A stretch of DNA of 64,000 bases from Catenovulum agarivorans YM01 (GCF_000281085.1 NZ_JH767525.1:199633-263632), one strand, 5' to 3'. Positions 17,386 through 27,566 are shown, numbered from the stretch's first letter. Translations and numbers: made by a program. Notes: generated from the letters alone by a model not told the origin.

Positions 17386-19335
17386 CTATTGTGCCAACGG
17401 AGTCGCACTCATATGAATGTGGTCAAATGCTAAGAAACCACAGCCGCCCGATTCATTGTCAAATAACTGAACCTGGACGCTTTGGTCAATATAATCAGAC
17501 AAATCTAAAGTATGCCAGTTGGTGTCAACAGTCCCACCTGCGCCTAACCAAGCTTGATTGCAGGTTTGTGGTTGGGTAATAGCAATTTCTTCGCCATTGC
17601 TATTTAACACTTTTAAGCCAACTGCTTTGCCTGCATCGCCGCCGCCTAAATTAACGTTTAAATAAGGGCGCTCAGCATTTACCACAAATTGTGGTGAAGT
17701 GAGTGTACCAGTAGGTGCATCGCAACCTTTTTCATTGTCGTTAATTTCACAGGTTGAACCCGCTGATAAACCTACGACTTGCGCATTTTTTTCACCATTA
17801 TCGCCAGAGTGATTGTCTGGTAAAAATGTCCAAGCAGAAGTACCTTCAGCTGGGACAAAATCACCCGTTGCCTGCCAACCACTCGCTATCATTGCTGATG
17901 GGTTGTCAAAACTGGCTATCACTTGGGTAAAACTATCATCCGCAACTGTGACATTAGCAACACTTTGGTCTGGGTTACTCTCTTTGTAATCATTTGCTGG
18001 GCCAGCGGTTGAGCTCATATGTAAATGATCAAAGGCGACAAAACCGCAGCCTGCTTCTTCATTATCGTAAATTTCTACTCGGACATTTTGACCAATATAA
18101 TCGGTTAAATCGTGAGATACCCAATTATGATCACCTTTTACAAACGCGTCTCCACAGGTGCCCGGATTGTAGCTGGCAATTTCACTGCCATCTGCAGCTA
18201 ATATTTTCATCCCTACATTATTGCTGCCTTCAGGGTTACCACCCGATAACAAGATATTTAAAATAGGACGTGCTTCGTTCACCAAAAATAGCGGCGATGT
18301 GAGTGTACCTGTTGGCGCATCACAGCCAGCTTCATTTTCGTTGATTTCACAAGTAGATGCCGCGTGCAAACCAACTACGCCAGCTGCCGGTGTTTCACCT
18401 GTCATGTTGTTGTCAGGTAAAAACGCCCAACTAGTTGAACTAGCCGGTGATGCAAACGCACCAGTGGCGCTCCAACCATTATCTAACATGGCCAATGCAT
18501 CATCAAAACTACCAATAACTTGAGTAAATGAATCGTTTGATACACTGACGTTTAATAAAGACTGATCAACATCAGTTTCTGAATAATCGGTTACAAGTGA
18601 AGCAAAAGCACTCATGTGCAAATGATCAAAGGCGATAAAACCACAACCTGCTTCTTCATTGTCATAAATTTCAACTTGAACAAATTTTCCAGCATATGCA
18701 GTTAGGTCGATAGTTTGCCAATCGTCATTTGATTTATTCCAAGCTCCAGCGCAATTACCAGGATTTAATCGAGTAATTTCATTGCCACTTTCGTCTAATA
18801 CTCTCAAACCAACATCATTGCTTCCCTCTGGATTACCACCAGACATTAATAGCCTTGCGTAAGGACGAGCAGATTCCACTTTAAAAAATGGTGACAATAA
18901 AGTTCCCGTTGGGCCATCACATCCTTGGGCATTTTCATTAATTTCACAGGTTGAAACACCATGTAAACCGACAAATGCAGTTGGCTCTGTTTCGTTAGTT
19001 GCTTGGTTATCCGGTAAGAATGCCCAGCTTGCTTCGCTTGACGGATTAGCAAAAGCGCCGCTTGCAACCCATCCCGCATCCAAGGTGGCAACCGCATTGT
19101 CAAAACTACCAATTACTTGAGCAAATGCATCTGGCGCAACACTCACATTGCTCAATGTTTGATTAACATTGCTCTCTTGATAAGACTCTTTTGGTGGTTC
19201 CGGTGGATCGGATATCACCACCTCTGAATTACCCGGCTGCACAGATAGTGCAGGCGCATCTTCGATTCCGGTTTTGCAACCAGCAAGCGCAATAGTTAAA
19301 GCAGTTAAACCCGCGATAGAACTTAAATTTTTCAT
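17386..19335 (-). CDS. Surface lipoprotein with three tandem fructan-locus binding modules
   Basis: The 649-residue lipoprotein (lipobox LAGC) consists almost wholly of three repeats of about 190 residues. Each has the order QVI(G/A)SFD near the start, a W.FLPDN motif, a STCEIN...GCD pair, PTGTL.SP.F.V, and ends EIYDNEEAGCGF.AFDH.HMS. Each module has four conserved cysteines, suggesting two disulfides. The same fold pattern (FSDW..TG, GG..PG, QIEI.D...GGWGHIN.DHI) recurs inside the GH32 enzyme of this locus. I infer a surface glycan-binding protein for fructan, with carbohydrate-binding modules possibly of the CBM38 or CBM66 kind. The ATG at 19335 is chosen for GGGGA upstream and the lipoprotein signal. 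Two LacI-type operators precede it. Confidence 0.75.
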   Translation of the reverse strand: MKNLSSIAGLTALTIALAGCKTGIEDAPALSVQPGNSEVVISDPPEPPKESYQESNVNQTLSNVSVAPDAFAQVIGSFDNAVATLDAGWVASGAFANPSSEASWAFLPDNQATNETEPTAFVGLHGVSTCEINENAQGCDGPTGTLLSPFFKVESARPYARLLMSGGNPEGSNDVGLRVLDESGNEITRLNPGNCAGAWNKSNDDWQTIDLTAYAGKFVQVEIYDNEEAGCGFIAFDHLHMSAFASLVTDYSETDVDQSLLNVSVSNDSFTQVIGSFDDALAMLDNGWSATGAFASPASSTSWAFLPDNNMTGETPAAGVVGLHAASTCEINENEAGCDAPTGTLTSPLFLVNEARPILNILLSGGNPEGSNNVGMKILAADGSEIASYNPGTCGDAFVKGDHNWVSHDLTDYIGQNVRVEIYDNEEAGCGFVAFDHLHMSSTAGPANDYKESNPDQSVANVTVADDSFTQVIASFDNPSAMIASGWQATGDFVPAEGTSAWTFLPDNHSGDNGEKNAQVVGLSAGSTCEINDNEKGCDAPTGTLTSPQFVVNAERPYLNVNLGGGDAGKAVGLKVLNSNGEEIAITQPQTCNQAWLGAGGTVDTNWHTLDLSDYIDQSVQVQLFDNESGGCGFLAFDHIHMSATPLAQ

Positions 19336-19362
19336 TTCTGATCCCCATGAATACAAACATTA

Positions 19363-19372
19363 ACAACGTTGT
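19363..19372. promoter_or_regulatory. LacI-family operator ACAACGTTGT
   Basis: Perfect 10-bp palindrome 28 bases before the start of the three-module lipoprotein gene. It is identical to sites before susC, GH32 and the fructokinase. Confidence 0.75.
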
Positions 19373-19465
19373 CTTATGTAAATATAGAAATTTAAATAAT
19401 AACTCCGCCGTGTCATGTTCAAATTACTTTGAGTTACAAGGTGCTGCTTGCAACTCAACAAATTA

Positions 19466-19475
19466 ACAACGTTGT
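19466..19475. promoter_or_regulatory. LacI-family operator ACAACGTTGT
   Basis: Second perfect copy, 103 bases upstream of the first, extended to AACAACGTTGTT. Paired operators suggest looping or dual control of the lipoprotein promoter. Confidence 0.75.
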
Positions 19476-19528
19476 TTTAATATATTTAATAACAACCTTA
19501 TTTGCAACATTTACAACAAATATTTTAC

Positions 19529-22500
19529 CTACGGTTTTGCAATAACAATTACTTGATTTAATGAAACCTGCTGCTTTGATGTTGTACTGCCATCTGGCCA
19601 TACAATTTCAACGCGCGTTATGCCCTGAGCTTGGCCTAATCCAAAATAAACGAGCGTTGGGTTATTCGACATATAGTTAGAGTTTAACGTTAGCCATTTT
19701 GTTTGGCTGCCAGCATCTGTAACCACTGTCACTTTTGCGCCTATCGCATTGCGATTAATCCCTGACTGCTCAAGTTGAACAGTTAAATAATTGCCTTGAT
19801 TATTATTCCTATATAGCTGTGGTGCTTTACCATTATGTGCAATTAGGATGTCTTGGTCGCCGTCGTTATCAAAATCAAAACAGCTTATACCTCGCCCTTG
19901 TCCTGTATGCGATATGCCCCACTCAACCGACTCTTCGGTAAAAGTTCCGTTTTGTTGGTTGATGTACAAAAGGCTTGGATCAGTAAAAAACTGGCTGACT
20001 TGCGACTCACTGGCAATACGTCCATCTGTCATGCCATTGGTATGAAAAATATCATCCCAACCATCTTGGTTGAAGTCAGCAAAACAAGCGCCCCAGCCCC
20101 AATAACCAAAACGCACACCAGCCGTGTCGGTAGCATCTACCCAACTACCGTTATCATTACGATATAATCGATTACCCGACTCACCACCGTCATATGCTTT
20201 ATGAACTGACGGGTTCCATATTGACGAAACAAACCAGTCTAAATCACCGTCATTGTCGTAATCACCTAATGCACTGCCCATGCCGTTTTCATCGGTTATA
20301 CTTGCAGGAGTCGCATCAATAAAACCCTCGTCACCGGTATTTTTTAGCACTTGTGATGTTCCAAAATCTGCAGCAATAAGTATGTCTAACCGGCCATCTT
20401 GGTCGTAATCGTAAAATGCAGGGGTAAATTGCATGTCAATATCACCATAAAGCTGTGAGCTACGTGCTGCCGGTAATAGATGGCTTACATCGGTAAAAAC
20501 ACCATTGTCATTTCTCCACAGATTCTCTCGGCTTACAGGTTTAATTCGGCCTGTATTCCAATGAGTTACGTACAGGTCTAAATCACCATCTGCATCATAA
20601 TCACCTGCGGCAATTGAGTGCGAAAACCGACTAAAACTCAAACCTTGTTTACTACTATCTTCAACAAAACCATTGCCAGCTTGATTGATAAATACTTGCA
20701 CATATCCCAAGCTGATATCGTCATTAAGCACAATTAAATCTGGCCAAGAATCTGCGTTCAAATCGATAAATATCGAGCTAAATTGGATACCTTTCAAACT
20801 ACTTAACTGTGTTGATGTTATTTCTTGGTATACACCTTGGTTGTTTCTAAATAGCTTGCCTGGCTGATTGCCATGGCTCACAAATATATCTAGCCAACCA
20901 TCTTGATCGATATCGGCAACACTGACCCCACCAGCAATGGTATGCATTTCATCGGTAAATTCAGCAGCCGCTAAATTATAATCTAACCCTGTTAATGAAC
21001 TTACATGAGTAAAGGCTGTCGACTCATCTACACCTTGACCTTGCTGTCCGCCGTTATTGGTAGCAGGCTGCCATGTATTTACCTGTTCATCAAAAGTAGC
21101 AAACTGTGCGGGCAATATTGCGAGTGCTTCGGCCGAATTTGAGCCTGTTGCAACCCAAGGTTGTAAACACGCTGCATCTTTAGTGCATGGGTCAGTCAAT
21201 GTGGTTAAAAAAGCAACCAAATCATTGATATTGTTTTGACCAAATACAGATGTTGCCAATAAATCTCTATCTGCTGACGATTGCCATATTTCAAATGCGC
21301 GACTGCTACGCTCTTGATTACGCTGCGCGTCTACCGGTAAATGGGCAAACTGTGAATTATTCGTTAAAGAATAATCGAACTCACTAAGTGCAGATTCAAC
21401 ACCCACATGGTGTTTAACCATTTGCGCCAAAGTTAAATAAGCACCTGAATGCCCGTAAGGTGCTGTCACTTCGATGTTTAACAAGCTTGGTGTGCGAAAG
21501 CTATATTTATCCTGCTGCAATGAAGTGACAAGTGCACGACCTGTGTCAAAAGCAGCGGTATTTTTGCCACGGCCGATTTGCGGCACCGCAATGTTATGAA
21601 ATTGATTATCGGTAAAACCTGCACCGCTGTGACAAACATTGCAACCATAACCACCTTGCCCAAGCGGTTTGTAAAACAATAATGCACCTTTTTTGGCTGA
21701 TTCAGAAATAGCAGATGTGTCGCCCGCCAAATAGTCAAACCAAGGGGCGTCGATAAAAACTTGCGATTTTTGATAGTGGGCTAAAGCTTTAGCTATGTTA
21801 TCAACTGTCAGCAAATCAGCAGCATTTTCATCGCTGCCATCTGCAAATGCGGTAGTAAAAAGATCTAACCAAACTTGTTTCTGTTTAAGCTTTTCAACTA
21901 ATATTTGACGTTTGTCTGTATTGGATTTACCAGCATCACTGCCATGACCAAACATTTCGTTAGTTGATACTATTGGAAATCTAGCTTGGGCTTCAACTAA
22001 ATCATCACCTACACTTGGGTCTGCTTGTTTTGCTACACTATCAGGTGTTTTTATCCCGTCAGTTAAGCGCTCAATTCTGCCATCCCAAAACATATGCTCT
22101 GTGTATACGTGCAAGTTAAAGGTGGTTTGGGCGTTGCGTGGAACATTTGGCCCACCATCGGCTAACGGGTCTTTAACTCGTTCACCGTCGTGTGTACGAC
22201 CTGGTCCTATCACTTTAATATCAAGTGCATCTACACCAACAGGTAATGACAGTGCATCTCCACCACCTAACTGTGGATGATGACAAGATACACAAGCTAC
22301 ATCATCTTGCATGCTCAGGTCAGTGCTAAAAAACAAAGCTTTACCTAACTCAAAAATAGCACCTTGTGCTGCTAAATTATGCTGTGGTTTGGCTGCATTG
22401 GCATCAAAAGTTGCAAGTGCCGCCAAATTTGCAATTTCATCATCTATAGTTTGTTCAGTTTGTGGTTGTTCATGGGTTGGCGTGTCAGTGTTGCCATTGG

Positions 22501-22573
22501 TAGCATCAGAATTTGAGCCGCCGCCGCAAGCTACAACAATAGGCAAGAACAAAACAAAATATAAATAACGCAT
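19529..22573 (-). CDS. Lipoprotein fusing a di-haem peroxidase (MauG-like) to FG-GAP/UnbV domains
   Basis: The 1014-residue protein carries a lipoprotein signal (LFLPIVVAC). Residues about 40-490 form a cytochrome-c-peroxidase/MauG-type domain with two haem motifs, CVSCHH and CNVCHS, and the linker motif FRTPSLLNIEVTAPYGHSG. Residues about 520-920 hold at least six FG-GAP/VCBS calcium-loop repeats (DIDQDGWLDIFVSHG, DYDADGDLDLYVTHW, DYDQDGRLDILIAADF, DYDNDGDLDWFVSS, DFNQDGWDDIFHTNG, DFDNDGDQDILIAHNG). The C-terminal 80 residues are an ASPIC/UnbV domain (GAKVTVVTDAGSQTKW, VEIVWPDGSTTSKQQ). It follows susD by 57 bases. The ATG at 22573 fits the lipobox and AGAGG site. A role in the fructan locus is unknown; redox processing or surface scaffolding are guesses. 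Confidence 0.85.
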   Translation of the reverse strand: MRYLYFVLFLPIVVACGGGSNSDATNGNTDTPTHEQPQTEQTIDDEIANLAALATFDANAAKPQHNLAAQGAIFELGKALFFSTDLSMQDDVACVSCHHPQLGGGDALSLPVGVDALDIKVIGPGRTHDGERVKDPLADGGPNVPRNAQTTFNLHVYTEHMFWDGRIERLTDGIKTPDSVAKQADPSVGDDLVEAQARFPIVSTNEMFGHGSDAGKSNTDKRQILVEKLKQKQVWLDLFTTAFADGSDENAADLLTVDNIAKALAHYQKSQVFIDAPWFDYLAGDTSAISESAKKGALLFYKPLGQGGYGCNVCHSGAGFTDNQFHNIAVPQIGRGKNTAAFDTGRALVTSLQQDKYSFRTPSLLNIEVTAPYGHSGAYLTLAQMVKHHVGVESALSEFDYSLTNNSQFAHLPVDAQRNQERSSRAFEIWQSSADRDLLATSVFGQNNINDLVAFLTTLTDPCTKDAACLQPWVATGSNSAEALAILPAQFATFDEQVNTWQPATNNGGQQGQGVDESTAFTHVSSLTGLDYNLAAAEFTDEMHTIAGGVSVADIDQDGWLDIFVSHGNQPGKLFRNNQGVYQEITSTQLSSLKGIQFSSIFIDLNADSWPDLIVLNDDISLGYVQVFINQAGNGFVEDSSKQGLSFSRFSHSIAAGDYDADGDLDLYVTHWNTGRIKPVSRENLWRNDNGVFTDVSHLLPAARSSQLYGDIDMQFTPAFYDYDQDGRLDILIAADFGTSQVLKNTGDEGFIDATPASITDENGMGSALGDYDNDGDLDWFVSSIWNPSVHKAYDGGESGNRLYRNDNGSWVDATDTAGVRFGYWGWGACFADFNQDGWDDIFHTNGMTDGRIASESQVSQFFTDPSLLYINQQNGTFTEESVEWGISHTGQGRGISCFDFDNDGDQDILIAHNGKAPQLYRNNNQGNYLTVQLEQSGINRNAIGAKVTVVTDAGSQTKWLTLNSNYMSNNPTLVYFGLGQAQGITRVEIVWPDGSTTSKQQVSLNQVIVIAKP

Positions 22574-22589
22574 ATCTACCTCTAAAAAG

Positions 22590-22622
22590 GAGAGTGTTAC
22601 TGCACTGGGCAGCAACACTCTC
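22590..22622 (-). terminator. Hairpin between susD and the peroxidase-fusion gene
   Basis: A strong stem (GAGAGTGTT/AACACTCTC extended by CTGC/GCAG) sits right after susD. On the minus strand it is followed by CTTTTTAGAGG, so the T run merges with the next gene's ribosome-binding site. It is probably an attenuator or 3'-end stabiliser that lowers expression of the downstream gene. Confidence 0.65.
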
Positions 22623-22630
22623 AAAACAGA

Positions 22631-24385
22631 TTAATAACCTGGGTTTTGCACGTATTCTTTACCGTTACGGCTTAATACGATTTGCTCTAACGGAATAGGT
22701 AAATATTCATGTTTACCTGGGCTAAACTCTGCACCGGCTAGATATACTTTGCGCTCACGCTCAGTTGGAAAATAACTGTTGTTTAGCCAAGAGGCTGCAA
22801 TTCCCCAGCGCACTAAGTCAAAGAATCTATGCCCTTCTAAACCAAGCTCTAAACGACGTTCCCAACGTAACGCTTTACGCGCTTCGTCTTGGTCAACAAA
22901 TGCTTGGCTATACTCTTCAACTTTGTAGTTACTTTGCACGCCAGCAGCGACCAATTTGTCAGTACTGTTTTTCGCACGCGCACGCAATTGATTAATCAAT
23001 TCTCGTGCTTTTTCTAAATTGTCATTACCGCCAATTTCAATCAAAGCTTCTGCTTGCATCAACAATACATCTGAATAACGTAAAATCGGTGTATTCATTG
23101 AAGTTAAAGTAAATGGTTTAACGTCGTTATTACCGTTTTTCATTAAACAATTGCACGAAGGCAGTTCTAACTCTTTTATCGAGGTGTGTGAACCATATTG
23201 GTCAGCTTTACGCGCCCAGTCAGCCCCTTTATGAACAACATTTGAGTCATATTTAACAGGCTTATCTTCCATCGCGACCGTATGGTCTAAACGAGGGTCA
23301 ACTGGATCAGCATATACGTATATGCTGTCGTTATAGCTGTCAAACAAAGGTAAACCTGTTGTCGCGTCTGTTTTAAACGCGTTGACAAAGTTATCCGTTG
23401 GTACGTGGAAACCACAACAACCGTAAAAACCATCAATTTCAACTTGCGGGCCGTTTAACGCAAAAGCAAATGCGCCTTTGCCATCTTGCGAACCGTCTTG
23501 TTGAGAACGTTGAATAGAAAAGACAGACTCTTTACTATTTTCGAATTCGTACAAAAAGTTATTCGCGTAATCTTCATTTAATGCATATTCACCCGATGAA
23601 ATAATGCTTTCGGTTAAGCTCACAACGTCTGCCAATTCACTTTGGTTAATACTGGTAACTTGATGATTTTCATCTTGGACATAAGCTTTAAACAATAAGG
23701 CTTTAGCTTGGAAAGCTTGCGCTGAGTATTTATTCGCTCGGCCAACATCAGCTTGCACAGCAGGAAGATTATTTGCTGCAAAGGCAAACTCATCAACAAT
23801 AAACTGCCAAGTTTGTTGGTCTGTCATATCACGATTACCAATTTGTGCGACCTCTGCAGGTAAAGCATCAGCTGGTACAATCGGTATATGTTTGTAATGA
23901 ATTTTCAGCCAAAAGTAGAAAATACCACGGACAAATCTCAATTCAGCTTCTTTTGCAGGTTCATCAACATCCGCCGCTTGCATAGCTGATAAAGCTGCAT
24001 TTGCACGCGAAACGGCGGCGTACCAACGCACCCATTGATTGTTGTTGATGTCGATAAAGTCTCTAGGTAACTGAGATAAATCAGGTTTTAAACCGGTAAA
24101 TACCGATAGCTCATGACCCCATTGCACATCATCAATACCGTCACCACCTTTATGGGCATCACCCGCGCGCAAGTTGCCCGTTAGCCAGAACGAATGTGGA
24201 ATTGAATAGTGATCATTGCCTAAAAACGCATACGCTGCGATAACCAAACGGTCGATATTTTCTGCTTCTGTTACTGCGTCTGGGCCTAACACGGCTTTTG
24301 GTTCTGGCTCATCTAAATCTGCACCACATGCAGCTAACAAACCGGCCAATACTGACGCACTGATAAGTTTCTTTAAGTTTTTCAT
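22631..24385 (-). CDS. susD-like: SusD/RagB-family surface glycan-binding lipoprotein
   Basis: The 584-residue lipoprotein (MKNLKKLISASVLAGLLAAC) has the SusD architecture: TPR-type helices around WVRWYAAVSRANAALSAM and RFVRGIFYFWLKIHYKHIP, then the C-terminal RagB region LRYSDVLLMQAEALIEIGG, ARELINQLRARA, RWERRLELGLEGHRFFDLVR and a final YLPIPLEQIVLSRNG. SusD proteins cap the SusC barrel and pass oligosaccharides to it. The ATG at 24385 is used, since the upstream frame overlaps susC and lacks a signal. It is 46 bases after susC. SusD homologues belong mainly to Bacteroidota, so transfer is likely. Confidence 0.93.
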   Translation of the reverse strand: MKNLKKLISASVLAGLLAACGADLDEPEPKAVLGPDAVTEAENIDRLVIAAYAFLGNDHYSIPHSFWLTGNLRAGDAHKGGDGIDDVQWGHELSVFTGLKPDLSQLPRDFIDINNNQWVRWYAAVSRANAALSAMQAADVDEPAKEAELRFVRGIFYFWLKIHYKHIPIVPADALPAEVAQIGNRDMTDQQTWQFIVDEFAFAANNLPAVQADVGRANKYSAQAFQAKALLFKAYVQDENHQVTSINQSELADVVSLTESIISSGEYALNEDYANNFLYEFENSKESVFSIQRSQQDGSQDGKGAFAFALNGPQVEIDGFYGCCGFHVPTDNFVNAFKTDATTGLPLFDSYNDSIYVYADPVDPRLDHTVAMEDKPVKYDSNVVHKGADWARKADQYGSHTSIKELELPSCNCLMKNGNNDVKPFTLTSMNTPILRYSDVLLMQAEALIEIGGNDNLEKARELINQLRARAKNSTDKLVAAGVQSNYKVEEYSQAFVDQDEARKALRWERRLELGLEGHRFFDLVRWGIAASWLNNSYFPTERERKVYLAGAEFSPGKHEYLPIPLEQIVLSRNGKEYVQNPGY

Positions 24386-24431
24386 AATCTTCTCTCTAAA
24401 TACTGTTCCTGAGTTATTACACGTGGTTGAA

Positions 24432-27425
24432 TTAGAAACCGACATCAATACCAAATGTGATGGTTCTTGGTACTGGGAAAGTTGCATCTGGTGTCTCTGG
24501 ATCTTGACTAATTGTGCCGCTTGGTGTGAAGGTCAATAAATTAGATGCTGACAAATAGACACGTAAACTGCTGATCCCTAAATCACGCACTGTTTTATCG
24601 TCAGGTTTGTAACCAAGGGTAATATTGCGAAGTTTTAAATAAGAGGCATCTTCGTAATAGAAAGTTGAATTGCGGCCCTCACCATTAGTATCTTGTAATG
24701 ACAAGGCTGGAATATCTGAGTTTGAATTTTCAGGCGTCCAAGCTGACAATACACGATCACCAAAATTACTGGTTGTGCCAACAGATACTAGGTCAGTGAA
24801 GTTGCGCCAACCATTACGAATTTGGCCACCTTCAATACCCTGCCAGAACATGCTGAAATCCCAATTTTCGTATTCGAGGTTAATACCAAAACCGTATTCA
24901 TAGTCTGGGTCCATTTCAGCAAAGAAAGTTTGGTCTTTATCATCAATAACACCATCTTGGTTTAAATCAGCGTAACGAATACGCCCTGGTGCAGCGCCAG
25001 TTTGCTGTGCATGCGCGGCAACTTCGTCATCACTTTGGAACAAACCGTCGGCAACATAACCATAGTTAGCATTAACTGAATGACCCAAAATAGTAATGTC
25101 GTCACCATTACCGCCGAAACTATTTTTAACATTGTCAGGTAAGTCGGTTACTTCATTTTCGCCAGCAAAGATATTGGCAAAAACATCGAATTTAATTTCA
25201 CCTATGCCGTTAATTTCAATGTAATCATCGTAACCGATGGTGAATTCCCAACCTTTGTTAGTGACTGTGCCGCCGTTGACAATTTGTTGTGCACCTTCAC
25301 CTAATGTGGCTAACGGTTCGGTTAGGGTTAATATGTCGCTAGTTTCTTTGTCGAAAATATCAAAAGTACCGTAGATGGTGCCGTAATAAAGGCTAAAATC
25401 GATACCAAAGTTAACCATTTCCGACGTTTCCCATTTCAAGTCAGGGTTTGCGGTTTGGGTACGGACAAAACCAGATGGCAATACACCTTGGTCGTTACCG
25501 CCGATATCGTAAGCTGTGCCATTGTCTTGCTGCGTGGTGAACACAGAAGGTGTTGAATATAAGGTTTGATAAGTGAATGACGTTGCTCTGGTATCAATTT
25601 CTTGATTACCTGTGCGCCCCCAACTTGCTCTAAGTTTTAATGTTGATAACAGTGGAACATCAAAAAAGTCTTCGTTGCTGATAACCCAACCGGCTGAAAA
25701 TGCAGGGAAATTACCATATTGATTGTTTTCACCAAAACGTGAAGAACCATCGCGACGAATCGTACCTGACAACAAGTATTTATCATCGTAGTTATAATCC
25801 ACTTTGGCAAAATATGAGTTCAGTGACCATTCATCACCACCACCAGATGCAACCGCTCCACCTGTTGCGGCATCTAAAAAGGCATAGTCTCTGTCTTCTA
25901 CCAATAAGCCGGTAGAAGATACAAATAAGCCTTCACGTTCAAATTCAATTGATTCTGTACCCGCCAAAATGGTGAGATTATGTTTATTGTCGAACTTAGC
26001 TTTATACTCAGCCGTATTCGACCAAACTGTTGTTTGCTCCCAATTTTGTTGAGTTGTTAAACGCTCTTCGTTGTATAAGTTTCCTTCAGAAACCGTTGGG
26101 AACAATCTGCGATAATAAAACTGGCCATAATCTAAGCCAAAGTTTGAACGCAAAGTTAAGCCGTCGAGAGGTTTTAGCTCTGCATATACGTTACCCATTA
26201 GGCGATTATAGCGGCTGTCGTTGCCTTTATTGCCTTCAATAAGTGAAACTGGGTTACGCCTGTCATTAATACCCGAACGTGGGCCACCAAAGTCGCTACC
26301 ATCATCGTTGTATACAGGAACAATAGATTGCTGCTCTATCGCTAAACTAACTATGTTGCCTGCATCTCGATTGTTTTGGTTTTCAACTTGATGAGTAACC
26401 GTTAAGTTTTCACCCACAGCAAAAATATCATCAATGATTTCGTAGCGAGAATTCGCTCTAAATGAAATACGTTCAAACTTAGAACCTTTAACAACACCTT
26501 CAGCGTCAAAATATCCAAGTGAAATATAACCCTGCCCTCGGTCTGATCCACCTGATGCTGAGATATGGAAATCACGAATTTTAGATGTTTGAATAACTTC
26601 GTTAAACCAATCAGTCCCCGGAACTGCTGGTGTAGTATTCCCTTCTTGGTCAAGCGAATTAGGTAAAATAATTTTATTCAATTGTGGGTTGGTGTAATCG
26701 CCGTTCCAATCGAATTGATATAGCGGACTTGCGGTATTAGGATCACTACCATCATTAACCGCAGCTTGCCAAATGACCTGAGCACGTTGTTCTGTATTGA
26801 GTGGGTTTAAGTCGTAATTAAAGTCTTGGGTGGATTGGCTGTACGAAACATCGAGCTTAATGTCTTCAGATGCGCCGTTTTTTGTGGTGATCACAATAAC
26901 ACCATTACCAGAACGTGCACCATAAATACTTGCAGCTGAAGCGTCTTTTAACACTTGCACTGAAGCAAAATCACGTGAGTTAAGTTCGTGCATACCTAAC
27001 TTTGTTGGGATGCCATCAATAATATACAGTGGATCATTATTGCCCAAACGGCCTATACCTTGCCCGCGAATACGAATTGAAGCACCTGAGCCAGGGTTAC
27101 CATCAGTGCGAATAGATAAACCCGGAATTTTACCTTGCAGGTTTTTCATAATATTGCCTGCGGGTAAATCCTCTAGTTCACTCAGCTCAACAACAGATAC
27201 AGCACCTGTTAAGTCTTCTTTTCTTTGTGTGCTATAACCTGTGACTATAATAGTTTCTTCAACTTCACAGCCGTTTACAGCTAATTCAATTTGCTCTGCA
27301 GTACATTCTTCTGGTGCACTTTGTTGGGCGGTATAGCCAGCAGTTGGTAACATCAACAACAGCGAACCACATAATTGTGGGATCGCATTTTTGCTACTAA
27401 ACGGATTTAACTTGAACATTTTCAT
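24432..27425 (-). CDS. susC-like: SusC-family TonB-dependent outer-membrane transporter
   Basis: The 997-residue barrel imports oligosaccharides with SusD. A signal peptide is followed by the TonB box (EETIIVTGYSTQ) and plug (VSVVELSELEDLPAGNIMKN, IRTDGNPGSGASIRIRGQG, DPLYIIDGIPTK, VLKDASAASIYGARSGNGVI, ITTKNG), all classic SusC motifs. The barrel ends in TITFGIDVGF. It lacks the N-terminal carboxypeptidase-like (DUF4480-type) domain common in Bacteroidota SusC, leaving only a short cysteine-flanked segment (CTAEQIELAVNGC). It heads the susC-susD-peroxidase operon and has a LacI operator 46 bases upstream. Confidence 0.94.
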   Translation of the reverse strand: MKMFKLNPFSSKNAIPQLCGSLLLMLPTAGYTAQQSAPEECTAEQIELAVNGCEVEETIIVTGYSTQRKEDLTGAVSVVELSELEDLPAGNIMKNLQGKIPGLSIRTDGNPGSGASIRIRGQGIGRLGNNDPLYIIDGIPTKLGMHELNSRDFASVQVLKDASAASIYGARSGNGVIVITTKNGASEDIKLDVSYSQSTQDFNYDLNPLNTEQRAQVIWQAAVNDGSDPNTASPLYQFDWNGDYTNPQLNKIILPNSLDQEGNTTPAVPGTDWFNEVIQTSKIRDFHISASGGSDRGQGYISLGYFDAEGVVKGSKFERISFRANSRYEIIDDIFAVGENLTVTHQVENQNNRDAGNIVSLAIEQQSIVPVYNDDGSDFGGPRSGINDRRNPVSLIEGNKGNDSRYNRLMGNVYAELKPLDGLTLRSNFGLDYGQFYYRRLFPTVSEGNLYNEERLTTQQNWEQTTVWSNTAEYKAKFDNKHNLTILAGTESIEFEREGLFVSSTGLLVEDRDYAFLDAATGGAVASGGGDEWSLNSYFAKVDYNYDDKYLLSGTIRRDGSSRFGENNQYGNFPAFSAGWVISNEDFFDVPLLSTLKLRASWGRTGNQEIDTRATSFTYQTLYSTPSVFTTQQDNGTAYDIGGNDQGVLPSGFVRTQTANPDLKWETSEMVNFGIDFSLYYGTIYGTFDIFDKETSDILTLTEPLATLGEGAQQIVNGGTVTNKGWEFTIGYDDYIEINGIGEIKFDVFANIFAGENEVTDLPDNVKNSFGGNGDDITILGHSVNANYGYVADGLFQSDDEVAAHAQQTGAAPGRIRYADLNQDGVIDDKDQTFFAEMDPDYEYGFGINLEYENWDFSMFWQGIEGGQIRNGWRNFTDLVSVGTTSNFGDRVLSAWTPENSNSDIPALSLQDTNGEGRNSTFYYEDASYLKLRNITLGYKPDDKTVRDLGISSLRVYLSASNLLTFTPSGTISQDPETPDATFPVPRTITFGIDVGF

Positions 27426-27470
27426 GCTTGTGTGTCCCCATGTTTATAGGTTATTAAGTAACAACAAAAT

Positions 27471-27480
27471 ACAACGTTGT
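27471..27480. promoter_or_regulatory. LacI-family operator before susC
   Basis: Perfect ACAACGTTGT, 46 bases before the susC start. Confidence 0.78.
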
Positions 27481-27566
27481 TTAAATTTTATAAATTTATC
27501 CAACACAAATGCATCCTTGCCCGAGTTAGAAATCAGTAGGCAGGCATCCTAGCCCACCTAAACTTG

